From the NCBI RefSeq assembly GCF_015351475.1, contig NZ_JADKPR010000002.1, positions 186,001-250,000 of the forward strand: DNA of 64,000 nt, given 5' to 3'. Origin of the DNA: Flavobacterium sp. HJJ. Its GTDB lineage: Bacteria; Bacteroidota; Bacteroidia; Flavobacteriales; Flavobacteriaceae. Shown piece by piece: positions 26,977 through 36,506 of this stretch. Under the pieces are notes generated by a model that saw only the letters and a program-made list of their open reading frames with translations, was not told the DNA's origin and did no database searches. Positions within the stretch are counted from its first letter, which is position 1; each line of letters starts with the position of its first letter. Both the position numbers and the translations under genes were made by a program.

Positions 26977-28116
26977 ATGAACAAAGTCATAATAAATGTA
27001 TATTTCCCGAACTTAAACGGGATTCGATTTTTAGCGGCTCTCTTGGTTATTATTCACCATACAGAACAAATTAAAAATTTATTAGGATTAAATAGTAAAT
27101 GGGACAATCCATTCGTTAAGCTAATCGGTCCATTGGGAGTAATATTGTTTTTTGTTCTAAGTGGATTCTTGATAACGTATCTTTTATTGGTTGAAGAAAA
27201 TCAAACTAAAACCATTAGAGTCAAATCATTTTATATGCGGAGAATTTTACGCATATGGCCTTTATATTATTTAATTGTTGGATTAAGTTTTTTTTTATTT
27301 TCTCGAGTTTCATTTTTTAATATAGAGGAATTGTCTGGACATATATTTGACAACGTAGCTCTGAAATTAATTATGTTTATTCTCTTTCTTCCTAATTTAG
27401 CCTTGATTTTATTCAGTCCTGTACCATATGCAAGTCAAACGTGGTCAGTAGGTGTTGAAGAACAATTTTATTTGATTTGGCCAATTTTAATGAAAAATGT
27501 AAAAAACAAAAAAATACTCCTGTACACAATTGTCTTTGGTTACTTAGTTATTAAATGGTTTGGTTTTAGATTCATTCAAAAGTTTATATTTTGGAATGCT
27601 TATATGGAAACTGTTAAATCATTTTTCAATAGTTTTAGTATTGATTGTATGGCAATAGGAGGATTATTTGCTGTTTATTTATTTAACAAAGATAAAATGC
27701 TCAAGATTTTGTTTTCAAAATATACACAAATCATTACATATATTTTATTAGCTGTTTTAATTACAAAAGGGATTCAAATTCCTTATATACATTTTGAATT
27801 TTATGCTATATTCTTTGGTGTTATGATACTCAATTTGGCATCTAATGAACATTCTCTTTTAAAATTAGAAAACAAACTATTTCATTACTTAGGTAAAATA
27901 TCTTATGGATTATATATGTACCATCCAATAGCCATCGTGCTTACATTAAAAATCCTTGAAACATTGAGAATCGTAAATTTTGAAATTCAATATATTTTAA
28001 TAGCACTTGTTACAATTGTAATAGCTGGATTTTCGTATAAATATTTTGAAAGTTATTTTATTGGAAAAAAAATAAAGTTTTCAAAAATAATAAGTGGTGA
28101 TAATGCCAATCTTTAA
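26977..28116 (+). CDS. Acyltransferase 3 family membrane protein (OafA-like)
   Basis: This 379-residue protein has about 10 membrane segments and the acyltransferase-3 signatures: NGIRFLAALLVIIHHTEQ with the catalytic His near the N-terminus, RRILRIWPLYY, and SVGVEEQFYLIWP. Such enzymes O-acetylate (or otherwise O-acylate) sugars of surface glycans at the inner membrane. The ATG at 26977 was chosen because it is preceded by AAGG and by the wecE stop. A longer frame from 26941 would overlap wecE. A 156-bp gap without clear signals follows. Confidence 0.88.
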   Translation: MNKVIINVYFPNLNGIRFLAALLVIIHHTEQIKNLLGLNSKWDNPFVKLIGPLGVILFFVLSGFLITYLLLVEENQTKTIRVKSFYMRRILRIWPLYYLIVGLSFFLFSRVSFFNIEELSGHIFDNVALKLIMFILFLPNLALILFSPVPYASQTWSVGVEEQFYLIWPILMKNVKNKKILLYTIVFGYLVIKWFGFRFIQKFIFWNAYMETVKSFFNSFSIDCMAIGGLFAVYLFNKDKMLKILFSKYTQIITYILLAVLITKGIQIPYIHFEFYAIFFGVMILNLASNEHSLLKLENKLFHYLGKISYGLYMYHPIAIVLTLKILETLRIVNFEIQYILIALVTIVIAGFSYKYFESYFIGKKIKFSKIISGDNANL

Positions 28117-28272
28117 TATTGTTTTTTTTAAAGATAAAGAATAGTAATAAGTGGCTAGGTTATGTAAATAAGTATCTATGAAAGTTTATAGATTTACGGA
28201 TTGATAGATTTTATTACTAGATGTTTATATATGGCTAAAATATGTTGATTGATTATTTTCTAAATTAAAACG

Positions 28273-28881
28273 ATGTTAAGAAAAATAAAGAATAAAGTTT
28301 TGAATTATCTTTTTAAACAATTTGAATTGTATCAAAAAAAGAAGGAGCATCAAAGGGATCAAAATATTATTTCTCAATTCAAAAAAACGGGAAAAGGGTT
28401 TACTATTGGTAAAGATTATACAATTATGAATCCTCAATATATAGAAATAGGAGATAATTTTATTGCAGGCGAAAGATTTAGAATAGAAGCTTGGGAGAAT
28501 TATGGGGACGATAATTTCACACCAAGTATCAAAATTGGTAAGAATGTTATATTTAATACAGATATCCATATTGGCTGTATAAATTATATAGAGATTGGTG
28601 ATAATTGTTTATTTGCCAGTAGAATTTATATTACAGATCATCATCATGGAGAACCTACAATTGAAATGTTGAAATTAGCACCAAAGGATAGACCTTTAAT
28701 TTCAAAAGGGTCTGTTATTATAGAAGAAAATGTATGGATTGGTGAAGGTGTAGCTATAATGCCTAATGTTACTATTGGTAAAAATAGTATAATAGCAACT
28801 AATGCTGTAGTCACCAAAGATATCCCTCCCAATTGTGTTGTGGCTGGAGTTCCTGCTACAGTAATTAAGATTATTAAATAA
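28273..28881 (+). CDS. Hexapeptide-repeat O-acetyltransferase
   Basis: This 202-residue protein has left-handed beta-helix hexapeptide repeats (IEIGDNF, IKIGKNV, IEIGDNC, VIIEENVWIGEGVAIMPNV). The C-terminal end GKNSIIATNAVVTKDIPPN then VVAGVPA is typical of the WcaF/maltose O-acetyltransferase group. ITDHHHGE probably contains the catalytic His. It would O-acetylate a sugar from acetyl-CoA in the cytoplasm. The N-terminal 30 residues are basic and may be a membrane-surface helix. Confidence 0.88.
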   Translation: MLRKIKNKVLNYLFKQFELYQKKKEHQRDQNIISQFKKTGKGFTIGKDYTIMNPQYIEIGDNFIAGERFRIEAWENYGDDNFTPSIKIGKNVIFNTDIHIGCINYIEIGDNCLFASRIYITDHHHGEPTIEMLKLAPKDRPLISKGSVIIEENVWIGEGVAIMPNVTIGKNSIIATNAVVTKDIPPNCVVAGVPATVIKIIK

Positions 28882-28882
28882 A

Positions 28883-29878
28883 ATGAAAATAGCATTTACT
28901 ATTTGCTCTAATAATTATTTAGCTCATGCTAAAACATTAGGAGATTCTTTTTTGGAGTACCATCCAGATACAAAATTCATTATTGGGTTAGTCGATAAAA
29001 TTGATGCCACTTTTGATTATAGTATGTTTTCTAACTTTTTAATGATTCCCGTTGAAGAATTAGAAATCTCATGCTTTGAAGAATTAAATGAAAAATATAA
29101 CATTGTAGAACTAAATACAGCCGTTAAGCCATTTTATTTTCATTACATCTTTAAAAAATTTGAAGTAGCAAAATTATTATATATTGATCCAGATATCCTA
29201 ATTACGAGTCATTTTGATGAGGTTTTTGATATTTTGGATAAAAAAAATATTGTAATAACACCTCATATCTGCGAACCTATTGATGATGAATATGCTCCTA
29301 CAGATTATCATACACTAAGAGGTGGAGTTTTTAACTTGGGATTTATAGCATTAAGTGATTATGAAAGAGTCAAAGATTTTCTAGATTGGTGGGGTGCAAG
29401 AGTAGTAAAATATGGTTTTTGTAATTTTTCAAAAAGTATGTTTTACGATCAAGTATGGATTAATTATGTGCCTGCCTTTTATGATAATTATTTTATTTTG
29501 AAGCATCCAGGGTACAACATGGCTAACTGGAATCTACATGAAAGAAAACTTTCAATAAAAAAAGAAAAATACTTTGTAAATGAAGAATATTTTCTTCGTT
29601 TTTTTCATTTCAGTAGTTATAAATTTAATAAACCTGAACAAATATGTTCCTATCAAACGAGATTTGATTTTAAAAGCAGACCAGACTTGGTATCTTTATT
29701 TGAGGACTATAGACAAAAGCTTCTAAATAATAATGTGATTACAATAGCTGAGTTAAATGTTTTTTATTATCCTAAATCAATAGTTTCTGTAGAGGTAAAA
29801 AAGAAAAGCAAAAAAACATTATTATTAAAAATAAATCGTAGAATTAAAAAAGCTATAAAAGTTTTAATGTATGGCTAA
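28883..29878 (+). CDS. GT8-like glycosyltransferase
   Basis: This 331-residue protein begins with FTICSNNYLAHAKTLGDS and has LYIDPDILITSHFDE (around residue 104), a GT-A fold pattern in which DPD acts as the metal-binding DxD. HPGYNMANWNL and FFHFSSYKF are typical of a group often annotated simply as glycosyl transferase near GT8. It overlaps the following gene by 8 bp. Its donor and acceptor are not known. Confidence 0.72.
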   Translation: MKIAFTICSNNYLAHAKTLGDSFLEYHPDTKFIIGLVDKIDATFDYSMFSNFLMIPVEELEISCFEELNEKYNIVELNTAVKPFYFHYIFKKFEVAKLLYIDPDILITSHFDEVFDILDKKNIVITPHICEPIDDEYAPTDYHTLRGGVFNLGFIALSDYERVKDFLDWWGARVVKYGFCNFSKSMFYDQVWINYVPAFYDNYFILKHPGYNMANWNLHERKLSIKKEKYFVNEEYFLRFFHFSSYKFNKPEQICSYQTRFDFKSRPDLVSLFEDYRQKLLNNNVITIAELNVFYYPKSIVSVEVKKKSKKTLLLKINRRIKKAIKVLMYG

Positions 29879-30692
29879 GTCTCATAATAAAGTTGTAGTT
29901 GTAATCCCAATACATACAGAAAATCCAAGTAAATTGGAATTAATTTCATTTCAGCAATGTTTTAAAATATTGGGGGGGCATGATATTAGAATACTATCCC
30001 CACGTGGATTAAATTTAGAAAAATATAATACAGTAATTCCAATTTTTGAGGCTATCTTTATTGATCCTATTTGGCAGTCATCTATCGAAAAATATAATAA
30101 ACTTAAACTGAGCCAATTTTTTTATAAATTGTTTGATGACTATCAGTTCCTTCTTACCTATGAATTAGATGCTTTTGTTTTTAAGGATGAGCTTATATTT
30201 TGGTGTGATAAAGGCTATGATTATATTGGCTCACCTTGGTTTGTAGGTTATGACAAACCTACAGACGAATTTCTAGGAGTAGGAAATTCGGGTTTTTCAC
30301 TACGAAATATAAAATCAATGCAAAGAGCTGTTAAAAAAGTTTATATACACGAAGCAGCATATCACCCTTTTGGTACGAAAAATAAAATAGTATATAAATT
30401 GTTTACACTATTTAATTATTTAAAAATTTATTTTGGAGAAAACCATACTATTCAACGCTCAGTCCATAGAAATGAAGATGGATTCATTAGTCACATTATT
30501 GCCAAGAAAATAAAAACCTTTAAAATAGCATCTATTGAAGAGGCGATACCATTTGGTTTTGAAGTTAAGCCTAAATATTTATATCAAATAAATAAAAACG
30601 CCTTACCGATGGGGTGTCATGCTTGGTGGAGATATGATTTTGAATTTTGGAAACCTTTTATCGAAAATTTTGGTTATAAAATTAATGCTTAG
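29871..30692 (+). CDS. DUF5672-family protein, probable sugar transferase
   Basis: This 273-residue protein has the DUF5672 signature: VVVVIPIHTENPSKLE at the N-terminus, LTYELDAFVF with a DxD-like site, YIGSPWF, and GVGNSGFSLRN. The family is usually found in glycan loci and looks like a GT-A fold, but its activity is not established as far as I know. A run of seven G bases (29972-29978), rare in this AT-rich DNA, lies in the first third of the gene. The start overlaps the upstream gene by 8 bp. Confidence 0.7.
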   Translation: MAKSHNKVVVVIPIHTENPSKLELISFQQCFKILGGHDIRILSPRGLNLEKYNTVIPIFEAIFIDPIWQSSIEKYNKLKLSQFFYKLFDDYQFLLTYELDAFVFKDELIFWCDKGYDYIGSPWFVGYDKPTDEFLGVGNSGFSLRNIKSMQRAVKKVYIHEAAYHPFGTKNKIVYKLFTLFNYLKIYFGENHTIQRSVHRNEDGFISHIIAKKIKTFKIASIEEAIPFGFEVKPKYLYQINKNALPMGCHAWWRYDFEFWKPFIENFGYKINA

Positions 30693-30732
30693 CTAAAAGA
30701 ATAATTTAAAATTTATATTTAAAAATAAACAA

Positions 30733-31563
30733 GTGCAAAAGTTATCTATTATAACCATCAATTACAACAACCTCGAAGGCTTGAAAAGAACCATAGAGAG
30801 TGTTGTAAATCAAACTTGGAAAAAATTTGAATATATTATTATTGATGGAGGGTCTACTGATGGTAGTGCTGAATATTTAGAAAAACATAAAGATAATTTT
30901 GATTATTGCGTTAGTGAGAAAGATTTAGGGATTTATAATGCGATGAACAAAGGTATTAAAAAATCAACTGGAGACTATTTGTTGTTTTTGAATAGTGGAG
31001 ATCACTTATATGATGAAATTGTTTTAGAAAACAGTAATTCTTATTTGGATCAATATGATTTGGTTTGTTTTGATATGCAGGTTATTGGTGAAAAAGAATC
31101 TAGAATATTTTCAATGTCTGACAAATTACGATTTTCAGATTTGTATTTTGAATCCTTACCACATCCTGCTACTTTTATAAAAAAGCAATTGTTTGATATT
31201 GTTGGTTTCTACGATGAAAATTTAAAAATTGTTTCCGATTGGAAATTTTTTATCTTGGCATTGTACAAACACAATTGCAGTTATATGAAAATAAACCAAC
31301 TTATTTCGACTTTTTATCTCGACGGAATTAGCTCGTATACCAATTATTATCCAGAAAGAAACCAAGTATTGCAAGACTACTTCGGCGGCTTTGTGCTTGA
31401 TTATAAAGAGTTGCAAAACCATCGAAAAATACTCAAAACTAACCGCATTAAAATGTTGTTTGAAATAGAAAAAACAACAATAGGAAAAAAAATAGTATCT
31501 ATTTTTTTTAGAATTTATATTAGCTTGTTCTCCAAAAAGAAACTAAAAGACATCATCGATTAA
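30733..31563 (+). CDS. Glycosyltransferase family 2
   Basis: This 276-residue GT2 enzyme has SIITINYNNLEGLKRTIES, IIIDGGSTDGSAEYL (first Asp), SEKDLGIYNAMNKGI, and LFLNSGDHL as metal-site block, the pattern of the WcaE-like branch of GT2. The start is GTG, directly at the conserved N-terminal strand. It follows a 40-bp gap. Its stop codon is immediately followed by the start of a decayed GT4 copy. Specificity is unknown. Confidence 0.87.
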   Translation: MQKLSIITINYNNLEGLKRTIESVVNQTWKKFEYIIIDGGSTDGSAEYLEKHKDNFDYCVSEKDLGIYNAMNKGIKKSTGDYLLFLNSGDHLYDEIVLENSNSYLDQYDLVCFDMQVIGEKESRIFSMSDKLRFSDLYFESLPHPATFIKKQLFDIVGFYDENLKIVSDWKFFILALYKHNCSYMKINQLISTFYLDGISSYTNYYPERNQVLQDYFGGFVLDYKELQNHRKILKTNRIKMLFEIEKTTIGKKIVSIFFRIYISLFSKKKLKDIID

Positions 31564-31842
31564 ATGATTTTACACGGCAAAAAAATCTTGTTAATCCTTC
31601 ATGCTGGTGCTCTTGGCGGAGCCGAGCGGCAAGCTATGGGGCTGGCAAAATATAACAGACTATAATTGCAAAGTAGATTTGTTATTAACTTTTTCAGATG
31701 AAACAACCGCAGAATTTAATACGTTTGCAGCAAGCTGTGGCATTGATAAAATATTGTTTTTTGGTACATTTTATATTTATTTCCCCAAAGAATTTTCGAT
31801 AAAAACCTAAAAAGATTAAAATTTCTATTAAAAAGACTTTGA
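31564..31842 (+). pseudogene. Decayed, truncated duplicate of a GT4 gene
   Basis: Read with two frame changes, this 280-bp stretch encodes a relative of the N-terminus of the intact GT4 gene that starts at 31850. First comes KILLILHAGALGGAERQAMG (compare ILLVFQGGNLGGAERQAFG). After a frame change comes CKVDLLLTF...GIDKILFFGTFYIYFPKEFSIK (compare NKIYFFGTPYIFLKREFTIK). After a second shift, in an A run near 31801, comes NLKRLKFLLKRL then stop. The rest of the gene is missing. The 69-codon frame at 31601-31810 is only its middle piece and not a real gene. Confidence 0.82.
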
Positions 31843-31849
31843 TATATTA

Positions 31850-33019
31850 ATGGAGTTAAAAAACAAAAATATTTTATTGGTTTTTCAAGGAGGTAACTTG
31901 GGAGGAGCAGAGCGACAAGCGTTTGGGTTAGCTAAATTTCTTACTGAAAAAAGAAACTGTACATTTGATATTCTTTTTGTTTCTTCTAATGTACAGTCAG
32001 AAGAGTTTAAGGTTGAATTAGCACTATCAAGTATTAATAAAATTTACTTTTTTGGCACCCCATATATTTTTTTAAAACGAGAATTTACAATAAAAAATCT
32101 CAAAAGACTAAAGTGGTCTTTGCAGTATTTATTAAAGCTAAGAAAAGGATTGATTAAATGTAAATATGATGCCATTATACCGTTTCAAAATACACCATCT
32201 AAAGTAGCCTATTATTTATATAAAGTATTACCAACAGCTAAATATACATTTTGGCATCAGCTTGGTTTGGACATACTAAAATATGATGTTTTTGAGAGTA
32301 TTGCAGTTAATAATGTGCCATGTATTATTGGAAATGCCAGTAATTGTCTGGATATGTTTAAAAATGATTACAAAGTAAAAAATCACAAGTTAAATCTATT
32401 ACCTCAATATTTAAGTTTAGAAAAAGAACATAGAGATAAAAGTACTATTATAAAAAGATTCAGTATACAATCTGACAAGTTTGTTTTTGGCATGATTGCA
32501 CACTTTAAAAGCTTTAAATATCATGGTCTTTTATTAAAAGTATTTGAAAAATTTAATAAAAAATATCCACTAACTCATCTCATTCTTATCGGAAATAAAG
32601 ATAATGATGAAAATACTTTGAGTATTTATAATGATTTGAAAAAAGATATTATTGAAACAGATTTAGAATCAAATGTCACTTTACTAAGTAATGAAGATAT
32701 TACAGATGTTTTGAATATTCTTGATGTTGGTGTTTTACTGTCTTTAATTGAGGGAACACCTAATGTTGTTATGGAATATATGTTATATGGCTTACCTGTA
32801 ATTTGTTCTAATCACCCTGGCTGTGTTGATTTATTAAAAGATTCTACACTATTAGTTAATAATAATGAAGAAGAAATTTATGAGGCTATGGAAAAAATAT
32901 TAACTTCAAAACTTTTATACGTTAGAGAGTCTAATAATAATTTGGAGCGAATAAAGAGATACAATGTTGAAAGTTATGTGGAAAATCTTCAACTTATTTT
33001 AAATAAAATTTTTCAGTAA
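31850..33019 (+). CDS. Glycosyltransferase family 4
   Basis: This 389-residue GT-B enzyme starts with NILLVFQGGNLGGAERQA, the glycine-rich acceptor-side loop of GT4 enzymes. The donor site is in IEGTPNVVMEYMLYGLPVI (E-x7-E), and GMIAHFKSFKYHG opens the second Rossmann domain. It is the intact copy next to a decayed duplicate of its own 5' end. The following GT2 start overlaps its stop by one base. Confidence 0.87.
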   Translation: MELKNKNILLVFQGGNLGGAERQAFGLAKFLTEKRNCTFDILFVSSNVQSEEFKVELALSSINKIYFFGTPYIFLKREFTIKNLKRLKWSLQYLLKLRKGLIKCKYDAIIPFQNTPSKVAYYLYKVLPTAKYTFWHQLGLDILKYDVFESIAVNNVPCIIGNASNCLDMFKNDYKVKNHKLNLLPQYLSLEKEHRDKSTIIKRFSIQSDKFVFGMIAHFKSFKYHGLLLKVFEKFNKKYPLTHLILIGNKDNDENTLSIYNDLKKDIIETDLESNVTLLSNEDITDVLNILDVGVLLSLIEGTPNVVMEYMLYGLPVICSNHPGCVDLLKDSTLLVNNNEEEIYEAMEKILTSKLLYVRESNNNLERIKRYNVESYVENLQLILNKIFQ

Positions 33020-33855
33020 TGGAGCTCAATTCGCTAGTATCTATAATAATCCCATGCTACAATGATTGGCAATACGTTGAACAAGCAGTCGATTCTGCTT
33101 TAAATCAAACGTATGCTTATAAAGAAGTTATAATTGTTGATGATGGGTCAAATAGTAAGACTAAAGAAGTTTTAAAAAGAATTGAACCTAAAATCACGAA
33201 GGTGGTTACGCAAGAAAATAAAGGACAAAGTACTGCCAGGAATGTTGGTATTCGAGAGGCTAGTGGAGAGTATATTTTAGTCTTGGATAGTGATGATTTT
33301 TTTGAACCAACTTTTTGCGAAAAGGCTGTAGCATTATTTTCAAGCAATGATTTGATTAAAATAATAACCTGTTTTACAAATAGAATTTTTGATAAAAAAA
33401 AGATGGATGTATTCAAACCCAAAGGAGGAAGTATAGACGCTTTTTTAATAACTAATTGTGCAATGGGAAGTGCAATGTTTCGAAAATCTGATTGGCAAAA
33501 AGTTTTCGGTTATGAAGAGAAAATGACGAATGGTTTTGAAGATTGGGAGTTTTATATTCGTTTATTAAAAGAAAAGGGCACTGCTTATGTAATACCAGAG
33601 GTGCTCTTTAATTATCGAATAAAAACAAATTCAACTACAACAAAAGCAAATAAAGTTAAATATACTTTATTGAAAGGCATTTATTTAAAACATAAAGACT
33701 TATATATAGATCATTACGAAAACTTTATATTTCATTTATTAGCTCGGATTGAAAGAGAAGAAAAAGAAAAGATTAAGAATGCCTTGCGGCTTGAGTTTAG
33801 AATTGGAAAAGCAATTTTAAATCCAATTCGTTTTATAAAATCTCTATTTATATGA
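33019..33855 (+). CDS. Glycosyltransferase family 2
   Basis: This 278-residue GT2 enzyme has VSIIIPCYNDWQYVEQA, VIIVDDGSNSKTKEV, GQSTARNVGI, and LVLDSDDFFEP for the metal site, then NGFEDWEFYIRL as acceptor-side ED motif. All core motifs are intact. It overlaps both neighbours by a few bases (1 and 4 bp), consistent with an operon of coupled genes. Specificity is unknown. Confidence 0.87.
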   Translation: MELNSLVSIIIPCYNDWQYVEQAVDSALNQTYAYKEVIIVDDGSNSKTKEVLKRIEPKITKVVTQENKGQSTARNVGIREASGEYILVLDSDDFFEPTFCEKAVALFSSNDLIKIITCFTNRIFDKKKMDVFKPKGGSIDAFLITNCAMGSAMFRKSDWQKVFGYEEKMTNGFEDWEFYIRLLKEKGTAYVIPEVLFNYRIKTNSTTTKANKVKYTLLKGIYLKHKDLYIDHYENFIFHLLARIEREEKEKIKNALRLEFRIGKAILNPIRFIKSLFI

Positions 33856-34784
33856 ATCCTATGGTATCAATAATCATGGCAACCTATAATAGAGCCCACT
33901 TTATTAAGGAAACCTTAAATTCTATTTCAGCCCAAACATATTCCAATTGGGAATGTCTAATTATTGATGATGGCGGAACAGATAATACAAAATGTGTTAT
34001 AGCTCCAATTTTAGAAAAAGAAAGTCGTTTTCAATTTTTAAAACGTCCTAATGACTATGCAAAAGGATTACCAGGTTGCCGTAATTTCGGTTTGGATCTA
34101 GCCAAAGGAAATTATATTATTTTTTTTGATGATGATGATATTGTGCATCCACAAAATTTAGAATTATGTGTACAAGAGTTGGAGGATACTGATGTTTATT
34201 TTTGCCGTTATATAAGAAATGTTTTTTTTGAAAATTTCGACTATAATTTTGATTTTTCGAAAGAATATAGCTCTTTTTATATAGATGAAAAAGATATTGA
34301 TAGAATGTTAAAAAATGAACTTCCTTTTAATTCTTGTGCTGTAATGTGGAAGTCAGCGTGCCTTAAAGAAAATCGATTTAGCGAAAATTTAATGTATGCT
34401 GAAGAGTGGGAATTGTATTCTAGAATATTGTCTGCGGGTTTTAAAGGAGTATCTATAGAAAAGTGTCTGTTTTTTGGACGTAAACATCCTAACTCAAATA
34501 CAGGAGAGTTTTACAGCAATAATTCGATTAGAAAAGATTCATATGTAGAAGCTATTTTATTGGTAGTGCAAAATCTAAAAGAGAAACAATTGCTTTCGAC
34601 TTCATTAAAACGTTATTTTGTAACTCTTTCAAGAGGTTTTAAAGAGTATAATTTATTTGAAAATATTTTAAAAATTTTCGATTTGCCTACTTCTGAAAAA
34701 TTAAAGTGGCAACTCTTTTACACAACTTTACCTTTGCGACTTTTTGTTTATAGAATTAAGAAAAAAGTATTGAAAAAAATATAA
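33852..34784 (+). CDS. Glycosyltransferase family 2
   Basis: This 310-residue GT2 enzyme has VSIIMATYNRAHFIKETL, CLIIDDGGTDNTK, GLPGCRNFGLDLAKG, and IIFFDDDDIVHPQN. The run of four Asp at the metal site is longer than usual but seen in this group. YAEEWELYSRIL gives the acceptor-side motif. It overlaps the preceding gene by 4 bp and wecB by one base. Confidence 0.86.
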   Translation: MNPMVSIIMATYNRAHFIKETLNSISAQTYSNWECLIIDDGGTDNTKCVIAPILEKESRFQFLKRPNDYAKGLPGCRNFGLDLAKGNYIIFFDDDDIVHPQNLELCVQELEDTDVYFCRYIRNVFFENFDYNFDFSKEYSSFYIDEKDIDRMLKNELPFNSCAVMWKSACLKENRFSENLMYAEEWELYSRILSAGFKGVSIEKCLFFGRKHPNSNTGEFYSNNSIRKDSYVEAILLVVQNLKEKQLLSTSLKRYFVTLSRGFKEYNLFENILKIFDLPTSEKLKWQLFYTTLPLRLFVYRIKKKVLKKI

Positions 34785-35905
34785 TGAAAATCCTCCTTTG
34801 TTTTGGAACCCGTCCAGAAGCTATAAAAATGGCAGTACTTTATCACGAATTGCAACAAAACGATTTTGAAGCAAAAATATGTGTGACGGCACAGCACCGT
34901 GAAATGCTGGATCAGGTTTTAGATTTCTTCGAAATAGTTCCAGATTATGACCTCGATTTGATGCAACCCAATCAAACCTTAAATGGGTTAAGTGCCAAAA
35001 TTCTGTCGAATATGGATGCGGTTTTAACACAAGAGAAGCCGGATTTGGTTTTGGTACATGGTGATACAACCACTTCCTCTATGGCGGCTTTGGCCACATT
35101 TCATTTGGGTATAAAAGTGGGTCATGTTGAAGCAGGTTTGAGAACCTATAATAAAGAAGCTCCATTTCCAGAAGAAGTCAATCGCCAAATTTCCAGCCGA
35201 ATTGCCGATATTCATTTTACACCAACAAAGCAAGCTACAAAAAACTTATTAAACGAGGGAATATCTCAAAGTGAAATTATAGAAACAGGAAACACGGTGA
35301 TCGATGCTTTGTTTTGGACAATTAACAAAATTGGGAATGGACATTACAAACATCCTGAAATAACAGCATTAAAAAATACCATTCCAATAGATAAAAAGAT
35401 TGTATTAGTAACAGGACATCGTCGGGAAAATTTTGGGCAAGGCATAAAAAACCTTTGTGACGCATTATTAGAAATTGCCCAACGGGATGATGTTACTATA
35501 GTCTATCCAGTGCATTTGAATCCAAATGTAAAAGATGTAGTTTATGATTTGTTATCTGCGCATCAAAATATTTACTTGATCCCGCCAGTCTCTTATCCTG
35601 CCTTTGTTTGGCTGATGCTGCAATCTTTCATGATTATTACAGATTCTGGTGGTATTCAGGAAGAAGCACCATCACTAGGAAAACCGGTTGTGGTTACCCG
35701 TACGGTTTCTGAAAGACCAGAGGGAGTAGATGCAGGATTTTCAATTTTAGCAGGGACAGATAAAAATAAAATTATTGCTGCTATGCGAGATATTCTGGAT
35801 AATTTTGCTGGCTTTGAAAATTCTAAAAACCCCTATGGGGATGGAGATGCATCAAAAATTATTATTGATTATTTAAAAACAATTAATCAAAACTATTTTA
35901 GATGA
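34784..35905 (+). CDS. wecB: UDP-GlcNAc 2-epimerase, non-hydrolysing
   Basis: This 373-residue GT-B-like epimerase has LCFGTRPEAIKM at the N-terminus, VLVHGDTTTSSMAA, GHVEAGLRTYN followed by PFPEEVNRQ, VTGHRRENFG, and TDSGGIQEEAPSLGKP: the full WecB signature. It makes UDP-ManNAc reversibly from UDP-GlcNAc. The UDP-ManNAc dehydrogenase WecC is not in the window, so ManNAc itself, rather than ManNAcA, may be used, or the product goes elsewhere. It overlaps the next gene by 4 bp. Confidence 0.95.
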   Translation: MKILLCFGTRPEAIKMAVLYHELQQNDFEAKICVTAQHREMLDQVLDFFEIVPDYDLDLMQPNQTLNGLSAKILSNMDAVLTQEKPDLVLVHGDTTTSSMAALATFHLGIKVGHVEAGLRTYNKEAPFPEEVNRQISSRIADIHFTPTKQATKNLLNEGISQSEIIETGNTVIDALFWTINKIGNGHYKHPEITALKNTIPIDKKIVLVTGHRRENFGQGIKNLCDALLEIAQRDDVTIVYPVHLNPNVKDVVYDLLSAHQNIYLIPPVSYPAFVWLMLQSFMIITDSGGIQEEAPSLGKPVVVTRTVSERPEGVDAGFSILAGTDKNKIIAAMRDILDNFAGFENSKNPYGDGDASKIIIDYLKTINQNYFR

Positions 35906-36504
35906 GGGCAAAATCGATAGGTTTAAGAATAATAAAACACATACCTATTAATTTATTTAGGATTTTTTTGCTAAAAAAAATCTTTAATTATTCTATTGGG
36001 AAAAATGTAAAAATCGGGAAAACTACAATTAATTGTGCTAAAGTAACAATTGGAGACAATGTTTATATTGCCAGCAAAAATGTAATAGTCTGCAATGAAT
36101 TATCTATTGGGGATAACACATCTATACATTCTGGAAACGTGATTCAAGGAAACGCCAATTTTTCTATCGGAAATAATTCTAGAATTATAAACAACCATCA
36201 TTTTGATTTATGGAATGATATCCAAATAGGTAATAATTCATGGATTGCTGGCAAAAACAGCCATTTTTGGACACACGGTTCTATTCATACAAAAACTAGA
36301 AATAAAAACTTATCTATTGTAATAAAAGATAATGTTTATGTCGGTTCAGCTTGTAGTTTTGCGCCAGGAGTAGTCATTGAAAGTGTAAATTTAATAGGTT
36401 TGGGAAGTGTAGTCACACGAAGCTTTACAGCAAATGAAACTATTATTGCAGGTAATCCTGCTTTGATTGTAAAGGAGGCTATAGATTGGAGAATTAATTG
36501 GTAA
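35902..36504 (+). CDS. Hexapeptide-repeat acyltransferase
   Basis: This 200-residue protein has many imperfect hexapeptide turns (VKIGKTTINCAKVTIGDNV, LSIGDNTSIHSGNVI, FSIGNNSRIINNHHFDL, IQIGNNSWIAGKN) of a left-handed beta-helix, and ends with AGNPALIV. This fits acetyl-CoA-dependent O- or N-acetyltransferases of the WcaB/WcaF type. FWTHGSIH may contain the catalytic His. Its start overlaps wecB by 4 bp. Confidence 0.85.
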   Translation: MRAKSIGLRIIKHIPINLFRIFLLKKIFNYSIGKNVKIGKTTINCAKVTIGDNVYIASKNVIVCNELSIGDNTSIHSGNVIQGNANFSIGNNSRIINNHHFDLWNDIQIGNNSWIAGKNSHFWTHGSIHTKTRNKNLSIVIKDNVYVGSACSFAPGVVIESVNLIGLGSVVTRSFTANETIIAGNPALIVKEAIDWRINW

Positions 36505-36506
36505 AA

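Noticed and set aside
28109..28135. Hairpin ATCTTTAA/TTAAAGAT after the acyltransferase 3 gene as a terminator
   Set aside because: The stem is only A/T-rich, the T run lies in the loop and not after the stem, and the next gene continues in the same direction.
31601..31810. A 69-codon open frame as an independent small gene
   Set aside because: It is the middle part of a decayed GT4 copy; similarity to the intact downstream gene continues on both sides in other frames.
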